Source of the DNA: Exiguobacterium indicum HHS 31
GTDB lineage: Bacteria; Bacillota; Bacilli; Exiguobacteriales; Exiguobacteriaceae
Length of the DNA stretch: 64,000 bases
NCBI RefSeq assembly: GCF_001939065.1
Contig: NZ_MPSZ01000002.1
Coordinates: 186,001 to 250,000, forward strand
Reading direction: 5' to 3'
Shown: positions 17,180 through 26,016 of the stretch, piece by piece
How positions within the stretch are numbered: the first letter of the stretch is position 1
Layout: every line of letters starts with the position of its first letter
Made by a program: the position numbers and the translations under genes
Notes under the pieces: generated by a model
What the model was told of the DNA's origin: nothing
The model's database searches: none
Seen by the model: the letters and a program-made list of their open reading frames with translations, nothing else

Positions 17180-17247
17180 TTTCCGGTCAATGTTTTTCAA
17201 TATTTTTGTCTTTTTTTTCGAAAACCAGTATCGCTTCGGCAAGATGA

Positions 17248-17255
17248 ACCGATAA
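17248..17255 (+). promoter_or_regulatory. Sigma-D-like -10 element upstream of hemAT
   Basis: ACCGATAA matches the motility sigma factor -10 consensus GCCGATAA in 7 of 8 positions. The -35 region 15 bp upstream (TATC versus TAAA) is weak. The HemAT start is 48 bp downstream. Confidence 0.4.
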
Positions 17256-17302
17256 GAAACAGACATCATTTTATTCACATCTTGAGTATTGGAGGCAACT
17301 AC

Positions 17303-18604
17303 GTGCGTAATCCTTTTAAAAGTAAGACTACTTCGGCTTATCAAGCTACCATCGGCTTTCCTGATTCCCGTCTCATTACGAAGACGGCAGATCCTGATCT
17401 CACATCCCGTCTCGTATACATGGGGTATACAGAAGAACAGCTACAGACACTTAAATCGATGGCACCTGTCGTTCAAGGCATCTTAGATGAGGTTCTTGAA
17501 CAGGTCCTCGATCATCTTCTATTAAATCCTGAGATGGCAACCATCGCAAAACAATCGTCGACACGCGAACGACTGAAGAAAGTCTTTGCTGACTACTTCA
17601 CGAGTCTACTGACAGGAAATATGAACGAGTCATTCCTCGCGATGCGTACGCGAATGGGACAGACACATAAACACAACTTCGTTCCCGTCACTTGGTTCAT
17701 CGCTTCGTATGCTGCGTTTCAGACGTTGTTGATTCCAAAAATCGTCGAACACTATCAGCATGACCCAGCACAACTGACAACAGCTGTGCTTGCATTGACT
17801 CACGCAATGAACTTAGACGCTCAGATCGTGACGAGCCAGTACGTCGATTCTCGCTTGAATGAAGTGACGACGGCGAACGAGTCACGCCGTCAACTTTTGA
17901 CGGACGTCGTTCGTGTCAGTCAAGAAGTCGCAAGCTCAGTTGAGCACACGGATCATGCCATCATCGAGACGAGCCGACGTGCTTCACAAGTATTAGCAGA
18001 AACAGCTCAGACGGAGCAGACAAGCCAGCAACTCGTTCAAATGACGATTGCTAACGAACGACAGATGCAACAGATGGAGCAACAATTCGCTCAATCGACA
18101 CAACAAGTTGGTACTTCGCTTGAAAGCATCCATGAATTGAAGACGACATCGGATGAGATCGTCCAGATGACGCAAAGCATCGAAGCGATCGCCAATCAGA
18201 CGAACTTACTCGCGTTGAATGCTTCGATTGAAGCAGCACGTGCCGGTGAACACGGTAAAGGATTTGCTGTCGTCGCGACGGAAGTTCGAAACCTTGCCGA
18301 GAATGCGAAATCGTTGAGTAGCAGTATCAACGGTCTGATTCAAAAGAACAATGGTAATATCACACAACTCGTTTCTCAGATGGAAGACATTACACGTGCC
18401 AACACCGCATCTCAGCAAGAATTGCAACAAGTTAAACAAGGAATTCAAACCGTTAAGAGTGAAATGGAGAATTCCCTCACCTTGTTTGGACGCAACAAAG
18501 AAAACCTCGGGCAAATCGTCGAGACGATCCAAGGTCTCAGTAAGACGACACAAGGCTTGACGACACTGACGACGGATCTTGTCGCTGCTTCCGAAACACA
18601 TTAA
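17303..18604 (+). CDS. hemAT: Globin-coupled aerotaxis receptor HemAT
   Basis: 433-residue soluble chemoreceptor with an N-terminal protoglobin domain (about residues 10-180) and a C-terminal methyl-accepting signalling domain. The proximal heme ligand is His122 in [19 protein letters not shown], the same place as His123 of B. subtilis HemAT. The signalling hairpin tip [20 protein letters not shown] is intact. It binds O2 at the heme and signals to CheA. There is no membrane segment. The GTG start at 17303 follows GGAGGCAACTAC; the in-frame opening extends further upstream but has no RBS. Single gene, ends at a bidirectional terminator. Confidence 0.93.
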   Translation: MRNPFKSKTTSAYQATIGFPDSRLITKTADPDLTSRLVYMGYTEEQLQTLKSMAPVVQGILDEVLEQVLDHLLLNPEMATIAKQSSTRERLKKVFADYFTSLLTGNMNESFLAMRTRMGQTHKHNFVPVTWFIASYAAFQTLLIPKIVEHYQHDPAQLTTAVLALTHAMNLDAQIVTSQYVDSRLNEVTTANESRRQLLTDVVRVSQEVASSVEHTDHAIIETSRRASQVLAETAQTEQTSQQLVQMTIANERQMQQMEQQFAQSTQQVGTSLESIHELKTTSDEIVQMTQSIEAIANQTNLLALNASIEAARAGEHGKGFAVVATEVRNLAENAKSLSSSINGLIQKNNGNITQLVSQMEDITRANTASQQELQQVKQGIQTVKSEMENSLTLFGRNKENLGQIVETIQGLSKTTQGLTTLTTDLVAASETH

Positions 18605-18658
18605 AAAATAGGCAATTCTTATTCTCGGTTTTAACCGAAATAAGAATTGCCTATTTTA
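18604..18658. terminator. Bidirectional terminator between hemAT and the sortase gene
   Basis: Long perfect stem AAAATAGGCAATTCTTATT / AATAAGAATTGCCTATTTT with an inner CGGTT/AACCG pair; A/T runs on both sides serve the two convergent genes. Confidence 0.92.
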
Positions 18659-18660
18659 CT

Positions 18661-19269
18661 TTACTCGTCTTGTTCTGCTGTGACGACAAGACGCTGATCG
18701 TATCCTTTTGATTCTGAAAACGTACCTATACATGAAATGAGCGTCAGTTTATTCATGACGGTTGCACCGAAGATTGATCCGACAGGTGCTTCATCGACAG
18801 GATAGGACATGACGTTCGTCACCACGTACGATACCTGTTGTCCTGTTTTTCCCGTCACTTCAATCCGTTGCCCTTTTTTCATCTTGGCTAAATCATAAAA
18901 AACAGCGGGACCTTCTTGATCATCCAAATGTCCGGCTAGCACGACATTTCCGGTTTGTCCGGCTTTTGCTCCGTATTTATACCAAGCGACCTGATCGGTC
19001 TGTTTCGGAACATCCATCCGTCCTTGTTTATCCTTCCCGACGACTTCGATGTTCGCTTTCACATCGAGCGTCGGAATTGTAATACGCGTTGGTATGAACG
19101 CCTCTTCGTCCACCTTTTCGGATGGCGTGGACGAAGAAGACGTCGTTGTTTCGGTTTGTTTTGGTTTTTCCGGCTTTGTAGCATCTGGAGGTGATCCCGA
19201 TTGACATCCGGCTAATACGAGTAAGAGAAGAAGACTACTCTTAAGCGTTTTGTTTACGACGGACGACAT
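18661..19269 (-). CDS. Class F sortase, apparently lipid-anchored
   Basis: 202-residue transpeptidase that attaches surface proteins to the cell wall. The body has the class F pattern: TRITIPTLDVKANIEVVG, then LAGHLDDQEGPAVFYDL with the catalytic His, KLTLISCIGTF with the catalytic Cys, and YDQRLVVTAEQ with the Arg. The N-terminus reads LLLLLVLAGCQSGS, a lipoprotein signal with lipobox LAGC, so the enzyme would be held by lipid rather than by a membrane helix. Then comes a Lys/Thr/Ser-rich linker. Its ATG at 19269 lies inside the upstream DUF4397 gene (29-bp overlap) and follows AGGA by 8 nt. The upstream gene encodes its probable substrate. Confidence 0.88.
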   Translation of the reverse strand: MSSVVNKTLKSSLLLLLVLAGCQSGSPPDATKPEKPKQTETTTSSSSTPSEKVDEEAFIPTRITIPTLDVKANIEVVGKDKQGRMDVPKQTDQVAWYKYGAKAGQTGNVVLAGHLDDQEGPAVFYDLAKMKKGQRIEVTGKTGQQVSYVVTNVMSYPVDEAPVGSIFGATVMNKLTLISCIGTFSESKGYDQRLVVTAEQDE

Positions 19270-20029
19270 ACGCTGTTCCTACTAACAAGGCAGCTGCTGC
19301 TGCGACTGCCCATGGTGTAGCAGAAGCCGTATCAGATGAACCACCAAGTCCTGTTTCTGGCATTGATGCCATTTCACCACCGTCTGGGATCAAGAGGACT
19401 TCAAATGCTGGTTCGCCTTCAAGTAAGCCGATTGCGAGTGCTGTATAGTTTTTGCCACTGTCGAGTTTGACACCATCCAGTGCTTTGACGACATCCGTTG
19501 CGCCTGCAGGACGGACTTCAAGGTCATACGTACCTGCATCGAGTGTACCGTAGTCAGAGACTTTTGAGAATTCAAGGTTACTGAAGAGTGGGTCTCCACC
19601 TTTTGGTGCGACATCAACAGCTGGCGCATCTGGTGCAAAGTGTGCGACACGAACCATTGATTTTCCATCTTCGCCTTTACCATTGTCTTCCATGACCGCG
19701 AGTTTGATATCAGCTAATTTGCCGATTGCTGCGACCGAATAGAATTTACCAGCTTCTACGTTGAGTGTTTGAGAGAGCACAGGATCTTTCGTAGTTCCTG
19801 CAGCGAATACTTCTACTTTATGTTCGCCAGCTGGTAGTGTGAGATAATCTGTGACATCTTTGAATTTTGCTCCTGATACCGCTTTTTTGCCATCGACCGC
19901 GATATCGACTGCCGGAGCATCTGGTGAAGCATGAATGACACGAACCATTGCGTCATCTGCTGCGCCTACTGGTAGCACGAATAGTGCAAACAGCAACGTA
20001 GCGGTCACAAACGATAAGAGTTTCTTCAT
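19241..20029 (-). CDS. Cell-wall-anchored DUF4397 protein with MPETG sorting signal
   Basis: 262-residue secreted protein. Signal peptide (KKLLSFVTATLLFALFVLPVGAA, residues 2-24), then two DUF4397 repeats: VRVIHASPDAPAVDIAVDG (from residue 29) and VRVAHFAPDAPAVDVAPKG (from about 126). At the C-terminus is MPETG followed by a hydrophobic stretch (AVAAAAALLVGTAYVV) and the tail RRKQNA, the layout of an LPXTG cell-wall sorting signal with Met in place of Leu. The next gene, overlapping by 29 bp, is a class F sortase that probably anchors it. The molecular role of DUF4397 is not known; the repeats look like beta-sandwich modules. Confidence 0.9.
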   Translation of the reverse strand: MKKLLSFVTATLLFALFVLPVGAADDAMVRVIHASPDAPAVDIAVDGKKAVSGAKFKDVTDYLTLPAGEHKVEVFAAGTTKDPVLSQTLNVEAGKFYSVAAIGKLADIKLAVMEDNGKGEDGKSMVRVAHFAPDAPAVDVAPKGGDPLFSNLEFSKVSDYGTLDAGTYDLEVRPAGATDVVKALDGVKLDSGKNYTALAIGLLEGEPAFEVLLIPDGGEMASMPETGLGGSSDTASATPWAVAAAAALLVGTAYVVRRKQNA

Positions 20030-20184
20030 CTTTTTTCCACCTTTCTGATTGTCAAATGTACATCGCTCTCAAACCAATATTCTTACACTTCAGAACATTT
20101 CCTTCGTGGTGACATCTTAAACTTAAGATACTGCCGTAAATGTGTAAAGATTTCAGTGTGCTATGAACTTGTTCTACAAACACA

Positions 20185-20214
20185 TTGACTTTTTCTTTCT
20201 TTTCGAAATAAAAT
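20185..20214 (+). promoter_or_regulatory. Sigma-A-like promoter of the Lrp-LysE unit
   Basis: TTGACT (20185-20190), 18-bp spacer, TAAAAT (20209-20214), about 35 bp before the Lrp-type start codon at 20250. The leftward DUF4397 gene must have its own promoter in 20030-20180, which was not resolved. Confidence 0.6.
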
Positions 20215-20249
20215 ATCTTAAATAACAATAGAAAAGAAGGTTAAAACCT

Positions 20250-20708
20250 ATGGATTCCTACGATTTAAAAATTATTACTTTTTTGAAAAGGGATGCCCGG
20301 ATGAAATGGTCAACACTTGCACAACACATCGGCTTATCGGCACCGGCTGTTGCAGAGCGCGTCGCACGCTTACAAGAGCAAGGTATCATCCGTCAGTTGA
20401 CGACGGTTCTAGACCCCTCCTCCTTTGACTATCGTCTTGCTGCATTCGTCGCTGTTTCACTCGAGCGACCGGAACATCGAGCGCCATTTCTAAAACGGAT
20501 TCAAGAACTTGAGTATGTACTGGAATGCCATCACGTCGCCGGGGACGATGATTACCTACTTAAAATCCGTTGTCGGGATACAGAACAACTTGATGAAATC
20601 ATCACCTACCACATCAAAGAATTAGCAGGTATCCTGCGGACGAAAACGACGATCATCATGCGAACGGAAAAGGAGTCGCTTCATTTTCCGTTACCCGAGG
20701 TGGACTGA
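20250..20708 (+). CDS. Lrp/AsnC-family transcriptional regulator
   Basis: 152-residue regulator with an N-terminal helix-turn-helix (MDSYDLKIITFLKRDARMKW.. GLSAPAVAERVARLQEQGII) and a C-terminal RAM ligand-binding domain (about 65-145, with the family Gly-rich turn HHVAGDDDYLLKI). Such proteins sense amino acids and often control an adjacent exporter. Here the stop codon overlaps the start of a LysE-family exporter by one base, so it very likely regulates that gene and itself. Confidence 0.92.
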   Translation: MDSYDLKIITFLKRDARMKWSTLAQHIGLSAPAVAERVARLQEQGIIRQLTTVLDPSSFDYRLAAFVAVSLERPEHRAPFLKRIQELEYVLECHHVAGDDDYLLKIRCRDTEQLDEIITYHIKELAGILRTKTTIIMRTEKESLHFPLPEVD

Positions 20709-21301
20709 TGTTTACGACTGGTTTTGGAATCGGGTTTGCCTTAGCCGCCCCCGTCGGTCCGATTGGCCTCTTATGCATGCAACGAACTCTTCGACATGGA
20801 CGAATTTCCGGAATTGTTTCCGGACTCGGAGCCGCAACGGCAGACTTTACTTATGGATTGCTTGCCTTATCTGGTTTTTCACTCGTCCAATCTTTACTCA
20901 CCCAAGCATCCTGGATGCAACTGATCGGCAGTCTGTTTTTGTGTTACATCGGCTGGTCGATGTTTCAAGCTTCTTCGATCGCCTCAATTTCCGATACAGC
21001 CTCGTCACGGTTAAGTAGCTATCTATCCGTCTTACTCCTGACGTTCTTGAACCCCATGACGATCACGCTATTCCTGGCGTTGTTCGCACGATTTAAATTG
21101 ACGATGACGAACGGACAGGATGCCTTTTTGTTTCTAATCGGTATTTTTCTCGGTTCTGCCACTTGGTGGGTCATCTTGGCGAACATCACACACCTGCTCA
21201 AGCACCAGCTTGCGACACCCACTTTACGTATCATCCAGTGGACGTCTGCCAGTCTAATCATCGGATTCGGTGCGTTCGGGATCATTCAATTCTTCCTCTA
21301 A
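20708..21301 (+). CDS. LysE-family amino-acid exporter
   Basis: 197-residue membrane protein of the LysE/RhtB superfamily with five to six helices. The N-terminal signature FALAAPVGPIGLLCMQRTLRHGR is typical (G-x-GPxG-L motif in helix 1 to loop 1). It exports amino acids such as lysine, arginine or threonine; the substrate is not readable from sequence. Coupled to the Lrp-type regulator by ATGA-like overlap, paralleling LysG/LysE-type pairs. Ends at a bidirectional terminator shared with speB. Confidence 0.9.
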   Translation: MFTTGFGIGFALAAPVGPIGLLCMQRTLRHGRISGIVSGLGAATADFTYGLLALSGFSLVQSLLTQASWMQLIGSLFLCYIGWSMFQASSIASISDTASSRLSSYLSVLLLTFLNPMTITLFLALFARFKLTMTNGQDAFLFLIGIFLGSATWWVILANITHLLKHQLATPTLRIIQWTSASLIIGFGAFGIIQFFL

Positions 21302-21307
21302 ACAAAA

Positions 21308-21342
21308 CAAAAGAGACCGACATCACGTCCGGTCTCTTTTGC
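21308..21342. terminator. Bidirectional terminator between the LysE gene and speB
   Basis: Stem AAAAGAGACCG / CGGTCTCTTTT with loop ACATCACGTC; suited to both convergent genes. Confidence 0.9.
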
Positions 21343-21346
21343 TTTT

Positions 21347-22219
21347 TCATTTAATGAATCCAATCATCATTTCGCGTAATACTTTCGCTGCCGCGATCGC
21401 TGTCATGTCGGATTGATCGTACGCTGGGCATACTTCTACCAAATCCGCGCCGATGACGTCGACGTCTGCTCGTGCGATCATATGAACGACTTCAAGTAGT
21501 TCCTTCGTTGTCACTCCACCGATTTCTTGTGTACCTGTCCCTGGTGCTGCTGACGGATCGAGAACATCGATATCGATCGTGACATAGACCTTTTTACCGG
21601 CAAGTGTCGGAAGAACTTGACGAAGCGGCTCGACGATCTCGTATTTGAAGAGGTTGTAGCCTGACGTTTTCGCCCATTCGAACTCTTCTTTCATACCTGA
21701 ACGAATTCCGAATGAATAGCAGTTCTCTGGTCCGATCAAGTTTGCGATTTTCTTAAGTGGCGTCGAGTGCGACAATGGCTCTCCTTCATACTCATCGCGT
21801 AAGTCCGTATGCGCATCAAAGTGAAGCACGACGAAATCATCGTAGTGTTTATCGAACGCTTTGACGACTGGCCACGTGACTAAATGTTCGCCACCCATAC
21901 CGAGCGGGAACTTGCCTGCTGTCAGTAACGAATCGACGTATTCTTCAATCATATCAAGTGATTTTTGAGCATTCCCGAATGGTAACGGGATATCTCCCGC
22001 GTCAAACAACTTCGCGTCGGCGATGTCACCATCTAAGTACGGGCTATATTCTTCTAAACCAAGAGATACTTCACGGATACGTGCCGGACCAAATCGTGAA
22101 CCCGGACGGAAACTGACCGTCCAGTCCATCGGCATGCCGTATAAAATTCCTTTTGCATCTTCGTGAGTCGGTTGACTCGCAATAAAGACTTTTCCTGAAT
22201 ATGCTTCATCAAAACGCAT
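21347..22219 (-). CDS. speB: Agmatinase SpeB
   Basis: 290-residue Mn2+-dependent ureohydrolase converting agmatine to putrescine and urea. Metal-binding motifs are intact: GMGGEHLVTWP, HFDAHTDLRDEYEG and TIDIDVLDPSAAPGTGTQE. The start ATG at 22219 follows GGGGGAATGGATC. It lies downstream of speE on the same strand, the usual Bacillus order for polyamine synthesis from arginine, with a hairpin in the 114-bp gap. Confidence 0.95.
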   Translation of the reverse strand: MRFDEAYSGKVFIASQPTHEDAKGILYGMPMDWTVSFRPGSRFGPARIREVSLGLEEYSPYLDGDIADAKLFDAGDIPLPFGNAQKSLDMIEEYVDSLLTAGKFPLGMGGEHLVTWPVVKAFDKHYDDFVVLHFDAHTDLRDEYEGEPLSHSTPLKKIANLIGPENCYSFGIRSGMKEEFEWAKTSGYNLFKYEIVEPLRQVLPTLAGKKVYVTIDIDVLDPSAAPGTGTQEIGGVTTKELLEVVHMIARADVDVIGADLVEVCPAYDQSDMTAIAAAKVLREMMIGFIK

Positions 22220-22275
22220 GATCCATTCCCCCTGTTCATTTGCCGTTTGCTGATACAAACGTCTGTTTACCTGAC

Positions 22276-22310
22276 AACAGAGCGATTTCGAAGATCGAAA
22301 CCGCTCTGTT
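22276..22310 (-). other. Hairpin between speE and speB
   Basis: Imperfect 16-bp stem (AACAGAGCG-TTTCGA paired with TCGAAA-CGCTCTGTT, one mismatch) in the speE-speB spacer. There is no T run after it, so it is more likely an mRNA processing or stability element, or a weak attenuator, than a strong terminator. Confidence 0.6.
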
Positions 22311-22333
22311 CATGTGTGCTATAGTGACTGAGC

Positions 22334-23176
22334 TCAGCCGTTCGTCAAATCTTTAACGAATTTCGGAAGTGCGAAAGCTGCCGTGTGAAGCTCAGGCGTG
22401 TAATACTTCGTGTCGATCTCGTGAAAACGCTCTGGTGCAACAGCAAGCGGATCGTGTTTCTTTGATCCGATCGTGAACGTCCAAAGACCACTTGGGTAAG
22501 TTGGCACGTTAGCGATGTAGAGCTTCGTGATCGGGAAGATTTCTTTGACGTCACGTTGAACATCACGGATCAAGTCTGGTGTGAACCATGGGTTATCCGA
22601 TTGTGCGACGAAAATACCGTCTTCTTTTAGTGCTTTTGAGATACCAGAGTAGAAGCCCTTCGTGAACAAGTTGACAGCTGGACCAACCGGTTCTGTCGAA
22701 TCGACCATGATGACATCATACTCGTTTTCTGCTTCTGCGATATGCATGAATCCATCCCCAACGATGACTTCGACGCGTGCATCGTCCAATCCACCTGCGA
22801 TGTTCGGGAGGTATTTTTTCGAATACTCGATGACTTTTCCGTCGATCTCAACTAGGACTGCTTTTTCAACGGACGGGTGTTTCAAGACTTCACGGATGAC
22901 TCCGCCGTCTCCTCCACCAACGACCAGAACCGATTTTGGATTCGGGTGTGTGAACAATGGGACGTGCGCGACCATCTCGTGGTAAACGAACTCGTCCTTA
23001 TCTGTCGTCATGACCATTCCGTCAAGTAACAACATCGTACCGAACTCGTCCGTTTCAACCATCTCTAGGCGTTGAAACTCCGTTTGTTCGCTCTCATAAA
23101 CGTGGTTGACACGGAATGTGATACCGTAATCTTCCGTTTGGTGTTCCGTGAACCATAACTTTAATTTTTGTTCCAT
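22334..23176 (-). CDS. speE: Spermidine synthase SpeE
   Basis: 280-residue aminopropyltransferase making spermidine from putrescine and decarboxylated SAM. Rossmann-type core with [35 protein letters not shown] and the catalytic-loop [15 protein letters not shown] (Asp-Ser-Thr-Glu/Asp-Pro). N-terminal segment [17 protein letters not shown] is typical of Bacillus SpeE. RBS AAAGGGG precedes ATG 23176. First gene of the speE-speB unit; downstream SpeB supplies the putrescine. Confidence 0.95.
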   Translation of the reverse strand: MEQKLKLWFTEHQTEDYGITFRVNHVYESEQTEFQRLEMVETDEFGTMLLLDGMVMTTDKDEFVYHEMVAHVPLFTHPNPKSVLVVGGGDGGVIREVLKHPSVEKAVLVEIDGKVIEYSKKYLPNIAGGLDDARVEVIVGDGFMHIAEAENEYDVIMVDSTEPVGPAVNLFTKGFYSGISKALKEDGIFVAQSDNPWFTPDLIRDVQRDVKEIFPITKLYIANVPTYPSGLWTFTIGSKKHDPLAVAPERFHEIDTKYYTPELHTAAFALPKFVKDLTNG

Positions 23177-23320
23177 TTGCGATAGAACCCCTTTCTTTCA
23201 TCAAGACAAAAGTTGTTCGTATGCGAGTGGCGTTTACGGCGCTTCTTAATCATACAAATGCGAGTATACCGAATTTCGAAAGAAACTTCTATATAATTCG
23301 AAAATTTTTGTCTTCTGTCT

Positions 23321-23992
23321 TTACTCGACGAACGTCACGATTTCATCAAGTGGACGACGTTGCTTATCACGTTTTGGTTCGTCTGCCCGGTAACCGAATG
23401 CGACCATGACCGGCACCGTGAAAACAGAACGATCGAGCAGTCCACGATCGACGAGTAATTGCTCGACGGCTTGCTGGTCGAATCCTTCGATTGGACATGA
23501 ATCGATACCGATTTGTGCTGCCGTCGACATCATGTTTCCGAGTGCGATATAGGCTTGTTTTGCTGCCCAGTCTTCCATCGCTTTTGGGTTATCACTAATC
23601 GCGAAATCCTCCTCTAAAAACAGACCATAACGCTTCGTCCGTCCGGCCTTTGCTTCTTCGGATAGACCAAGGAAATCCATCATCTGCGTGACATGTGGAC
23701 CATTTGCCTGCATTTGTTCTCCTGTCCGGGCGAGGAACAAGACGAAGTGACTCGCTGTCGGCAATTGTCCTTGTGCGCCCCAAGAGATTTCTTTTAATGC
23801 GTCTCGGATTTCTGGATTTTGAATGACGAGCATATTCCATGGCTCATATCCGAACGAGCTCGGTGACAGACGCGCCGTTTCTAAAATGAACCGAAAATCG
23901 TCTTCTGGGATCATTTGACCATTAAATGTCTTGGTCGCATGACGAGATTGAAATGCTTCGAGAATCGCTTGTTTTTGTTGTTGTTTTTCCAT
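23321..23992 (-). CDS. NAD(P)H-dependent nitroreductase-family oxidoreductase
   Basis: 223-residue flavoprotein of the NfsB/FRase I type. FMN-binding pieces are FQSRHATKTFNGQMI near the N-terminus, ETARLSPSSFGYEPW and, at the C-terminus, VAFGYRADEPKRDKQRRPLDE. It would reduce quinones, nitro compounds or flavins using NAD(P)H; the physiological substrate is unknown. The start ATG at 23992 is 8 nt after GGAGG. A single-gene unit divergent from the betaine transporter. Confidence 0.9.
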   Translation of the reverse strand: MEKQQQKQAILEAFQSRHATKTFNGQMIPEDDFRFILETARLSPSSFGYEPWNMLVIQNPEIRDALKEISWGAQGQLPTASHFVLFLARTGEQMQANGPHVTQMMDFLGLSEEAKAGRTKRYGLFLEEDFAISDNPKAMEDWAAKQAYIALGNMMSTAAQIGIDSCPIEGFDQQAVEQLLVDRGLLDRSVFTVPVMVAFGYRADEPKRDKQRRPLDEIVTFVE

Positions 23993-24275
23993 TGGAAATG
24001 CCTCCTTCAAAATGATGACTGCTTTTGTTATATCAAATCTGATTTCAGACCGCCTCTGATTTGCTCACATCAAGCTTTACGTTAGTTTTAAGACGAAACG
24101 GGAAATAATAGTATTAACGTTTTCCTTTTTTTATTTCCACATTATTTTAAAAACGCTTGATTGCAATCTTTTTTGCTTATCCTTCCATGAAAAACATTGA
24201 TCTCTTTATTCTCATTTCCCGGTCGATTTGCTTTTCCACACAAATGTTTGTTACGGTAGTACCCTGCGTGATTAG

Positions 24276-24301
24276 GTTTTGTTATCGGATCGACGGGGTA
24301 A
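24276..24301 (+). promoter_or_regulatory. Sigma-B-like promoter of the BCCT transporter gene
   Basis: GTTTTG (24276-24281), exactly 14 bp, GGGTAA (24296-24301); the general-stress consensus is GTTTAA-N12-15-GGGTAA/T. Lies 69 bp before the start codon, in the 377-bp gap shared with the divergent nitroreductase. The rest of the gap is AT-rich with nothing else recognised. Confidence 0.6.
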
Positions 24302-24369
24302 TGATAATGTCGTTGCCATCATTTGATACAGAACAACTATGTAAAATTCGAAAGAAGGTGTTGAACACG

Positions 24370-25926
24370 ATGGAAAATAATCGAAAAAGTAAGATCACAA
24401 AAGTCTTTATGGTATCCGTCATTTTCTGTGTGCTCTTTACCATATGGGGAATCTTACCGGAATCCCTAATCGGTGCAGCTAGTCTCGGAAATGTCACAGC
24501 TAAAGCACAATCCTTTGTTTCTAACGGATTTGGCTGGCTATATCTTCTCGGCATGAGTGCTTTTTTAATCATTGCTATCTTTTTAATCTTTTCCCGCTTC
24601 GGTTCGATTCGACTCGGTAAGGATTCGGACCGTCCTGAATATGGTCTCATTTCTTGGTTTGCTATGCTCTTCAGTGCTGGTATGGGAATCGGGCTTGTCT
24701 TCTGGGGTGTCTCAGAGCCATTGACGCACTTTCATACACCGCCAGTCGCAACAGATGATCCAACGGAAGCAGCACGCCTCGCGATGCGCTATTCATTCTT
24801 CCACTGGGGATTACATCCTTGGGCATTATACGCGATCGTCGCGCTTGCTATCGCTTACTCGACATTCCGAAAAGGACGTCCAGCTACGATTGGTGACACT
24901 GTCGCTTCATTGATGAAGCCTCGGTATGCTTCTGCCGGTAAAGGTACCGTCGAAGTACTCGCCATCGTCGCAACAGCATTTGGTGTCGCGACGTCGCTCG
25001 GTCTCGGTGCACAACAAATCTCAGGTGGATTGAACTTCCTAACGAGTAGTATTCCTAACTCCTTCCTGACACAAATGATCATCATTGTCGTTGTGTCTGT
25101 CCTTTACATGATGAGTGCGGCATCCGGACTCGATAAAGGAATCGTTCGTCTCAGTAACGCCAACATCGTCCTCGCCGTTCTGTTGATGATCGGCGTCCTG
25201 TTCCTCGGACCGTTCAGTTTCATCATGGACCTCTTCGTGCAAACAACAGGTGCTTATTTGCAAAACTTACCGGTCATGAGTTTCCGGGCATCTGCCTTTA
25301 ATCCAGACGAACGAGGCTGGATCAACGATTGGACGATCTTCTACTGGGCATGGTGGATTTCCTGGTCACCATTCGTCGGTACGTTCATCGCCCGTGTCTC
25401 GAAAGGACGGACGATTCGTGAGTTCGTCATCGGGATTATGCTCGTCCCAACGATCTTTGGTCTCCTTTGGTTCTCTGTCTTCGGTGGATCAGCGATTTGG
25501 AACGAATTGTTCCAAAATGTCGATCTGATCTCGACGGTCAACGATAAAGGAGTCGAAACTGGTATGTTTGCTCTATTTGAAACATTCGGTGGCTTAGGCA
25601 CGTTCCTTAGCATCGTCGCTGTCTTCTTGATTACGACGTTCTTCATTACTTCGGCTGACTCCGCGACATATGTTCTCGGTATGCTATCGTCTGGTGGTAG
25701 TCTCATGCCAAGCTTACGCATCAAGCTTGCTTGGGGTATCATCCAGTCTTCAATCGCCGCCGTCTTACTTTATGCCGGAGGATTGAGTGCCCTACAGGCA
25801 GCAGCTGTTCTAGCCGCCTTCCCGTTCATCTTCGTCGTCGGAATGATGGTCATCGCCCTGTTCAAAGATTTATCGGAAGAACCCGATGCGCAAAAAGAAG
25901 TCACAGACTTAAAACAAGATGCCTAA
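24370..25926 (+). CDS. opuD: BCCT-family glycine betaine transporter (OpuD type)
   Basis: 518-residue betaine/carnitine/choline transporter with 12 membrane helices. The Gly-rich unwound helix GMGIGLVFWGVSEPLTHF and the substrate-box segment FYWAWWISWSPFVGTFIARVSKGRTIREF are both intact; the short C-terminal tail resembles OpuD. It imports osmoprotectant by Na+ symport during salt stress. The start ATG at 24370 follows AAGAAGGTG by 9 nt; longer in-frame openings upstream cross the promoter. The sigma-B-like promoter fits a stress-induced osmolyte importer, as for opuD in B. subtilis. Choline or carnitine specificity is not excluded. Confidence 0.92.
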   Translation: MENNRKSKITKVFMVSVIFCVLFTIWGILPESLIGAASLGNVTAKAQSFVSNGFGWLYLLGMSAFLIIAIFLIFSRFGSIRLGKDSDRPEYGLISWFAMLFSAGMGIGLVFWGVSEPLTHFHTPPVATDDPTEAARLAMRYSFFHWGLHPWALYAIVALAIAYSTFRKGRPATIGDTVASLMKPRYASAGKGTVEVLAIVATAFGVATSLGLGAQQISGGLNFLTSSIPNSFLTQMIIIVVVSVLYMMSAASGLDKGIVRLSNANIVLAVLLMIGVLFLGPFSFIMDLFVQTTGAYLQNLPVMSFRASAFNPDERGWINDWTIFYWAWWISWSPFVGTFIARVSKGRTIREFVIGIMLVPTIFGLLWFSVFGGSAIWNELFQNVDLISTVNDKGVETGMFALFETFGGLGTFLSIVAVFLITTFFITSADSATYVLGMLSSGGSLMPSLRIKLAWGIIQSSIAAVLLYAGGLSALQAAAVLAAFPFIFVVGMMVIALFKDLSEEPDAQKEVTDLKQDA

Positions 25927-25938
25927 ATCGTTTTGAAT

Positions 25939-25975
25939 TCCTCCTTCCGTCGCATACGGAAGGAGGTCTTTTTTG
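25939..25975 (+). terminator. Terminator of the BCCT transporter gene
   Basis: Stem CCTCCTTCCGT / ACGGAAGGAGG with loop CGCAT, then TCTTTTTT. Confidence 0.9.
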
Positions 25976-26016
25976 TTATCCTGAATTATGCAAAGTAGAA
26001 AGAAATGAGGTGGCTC

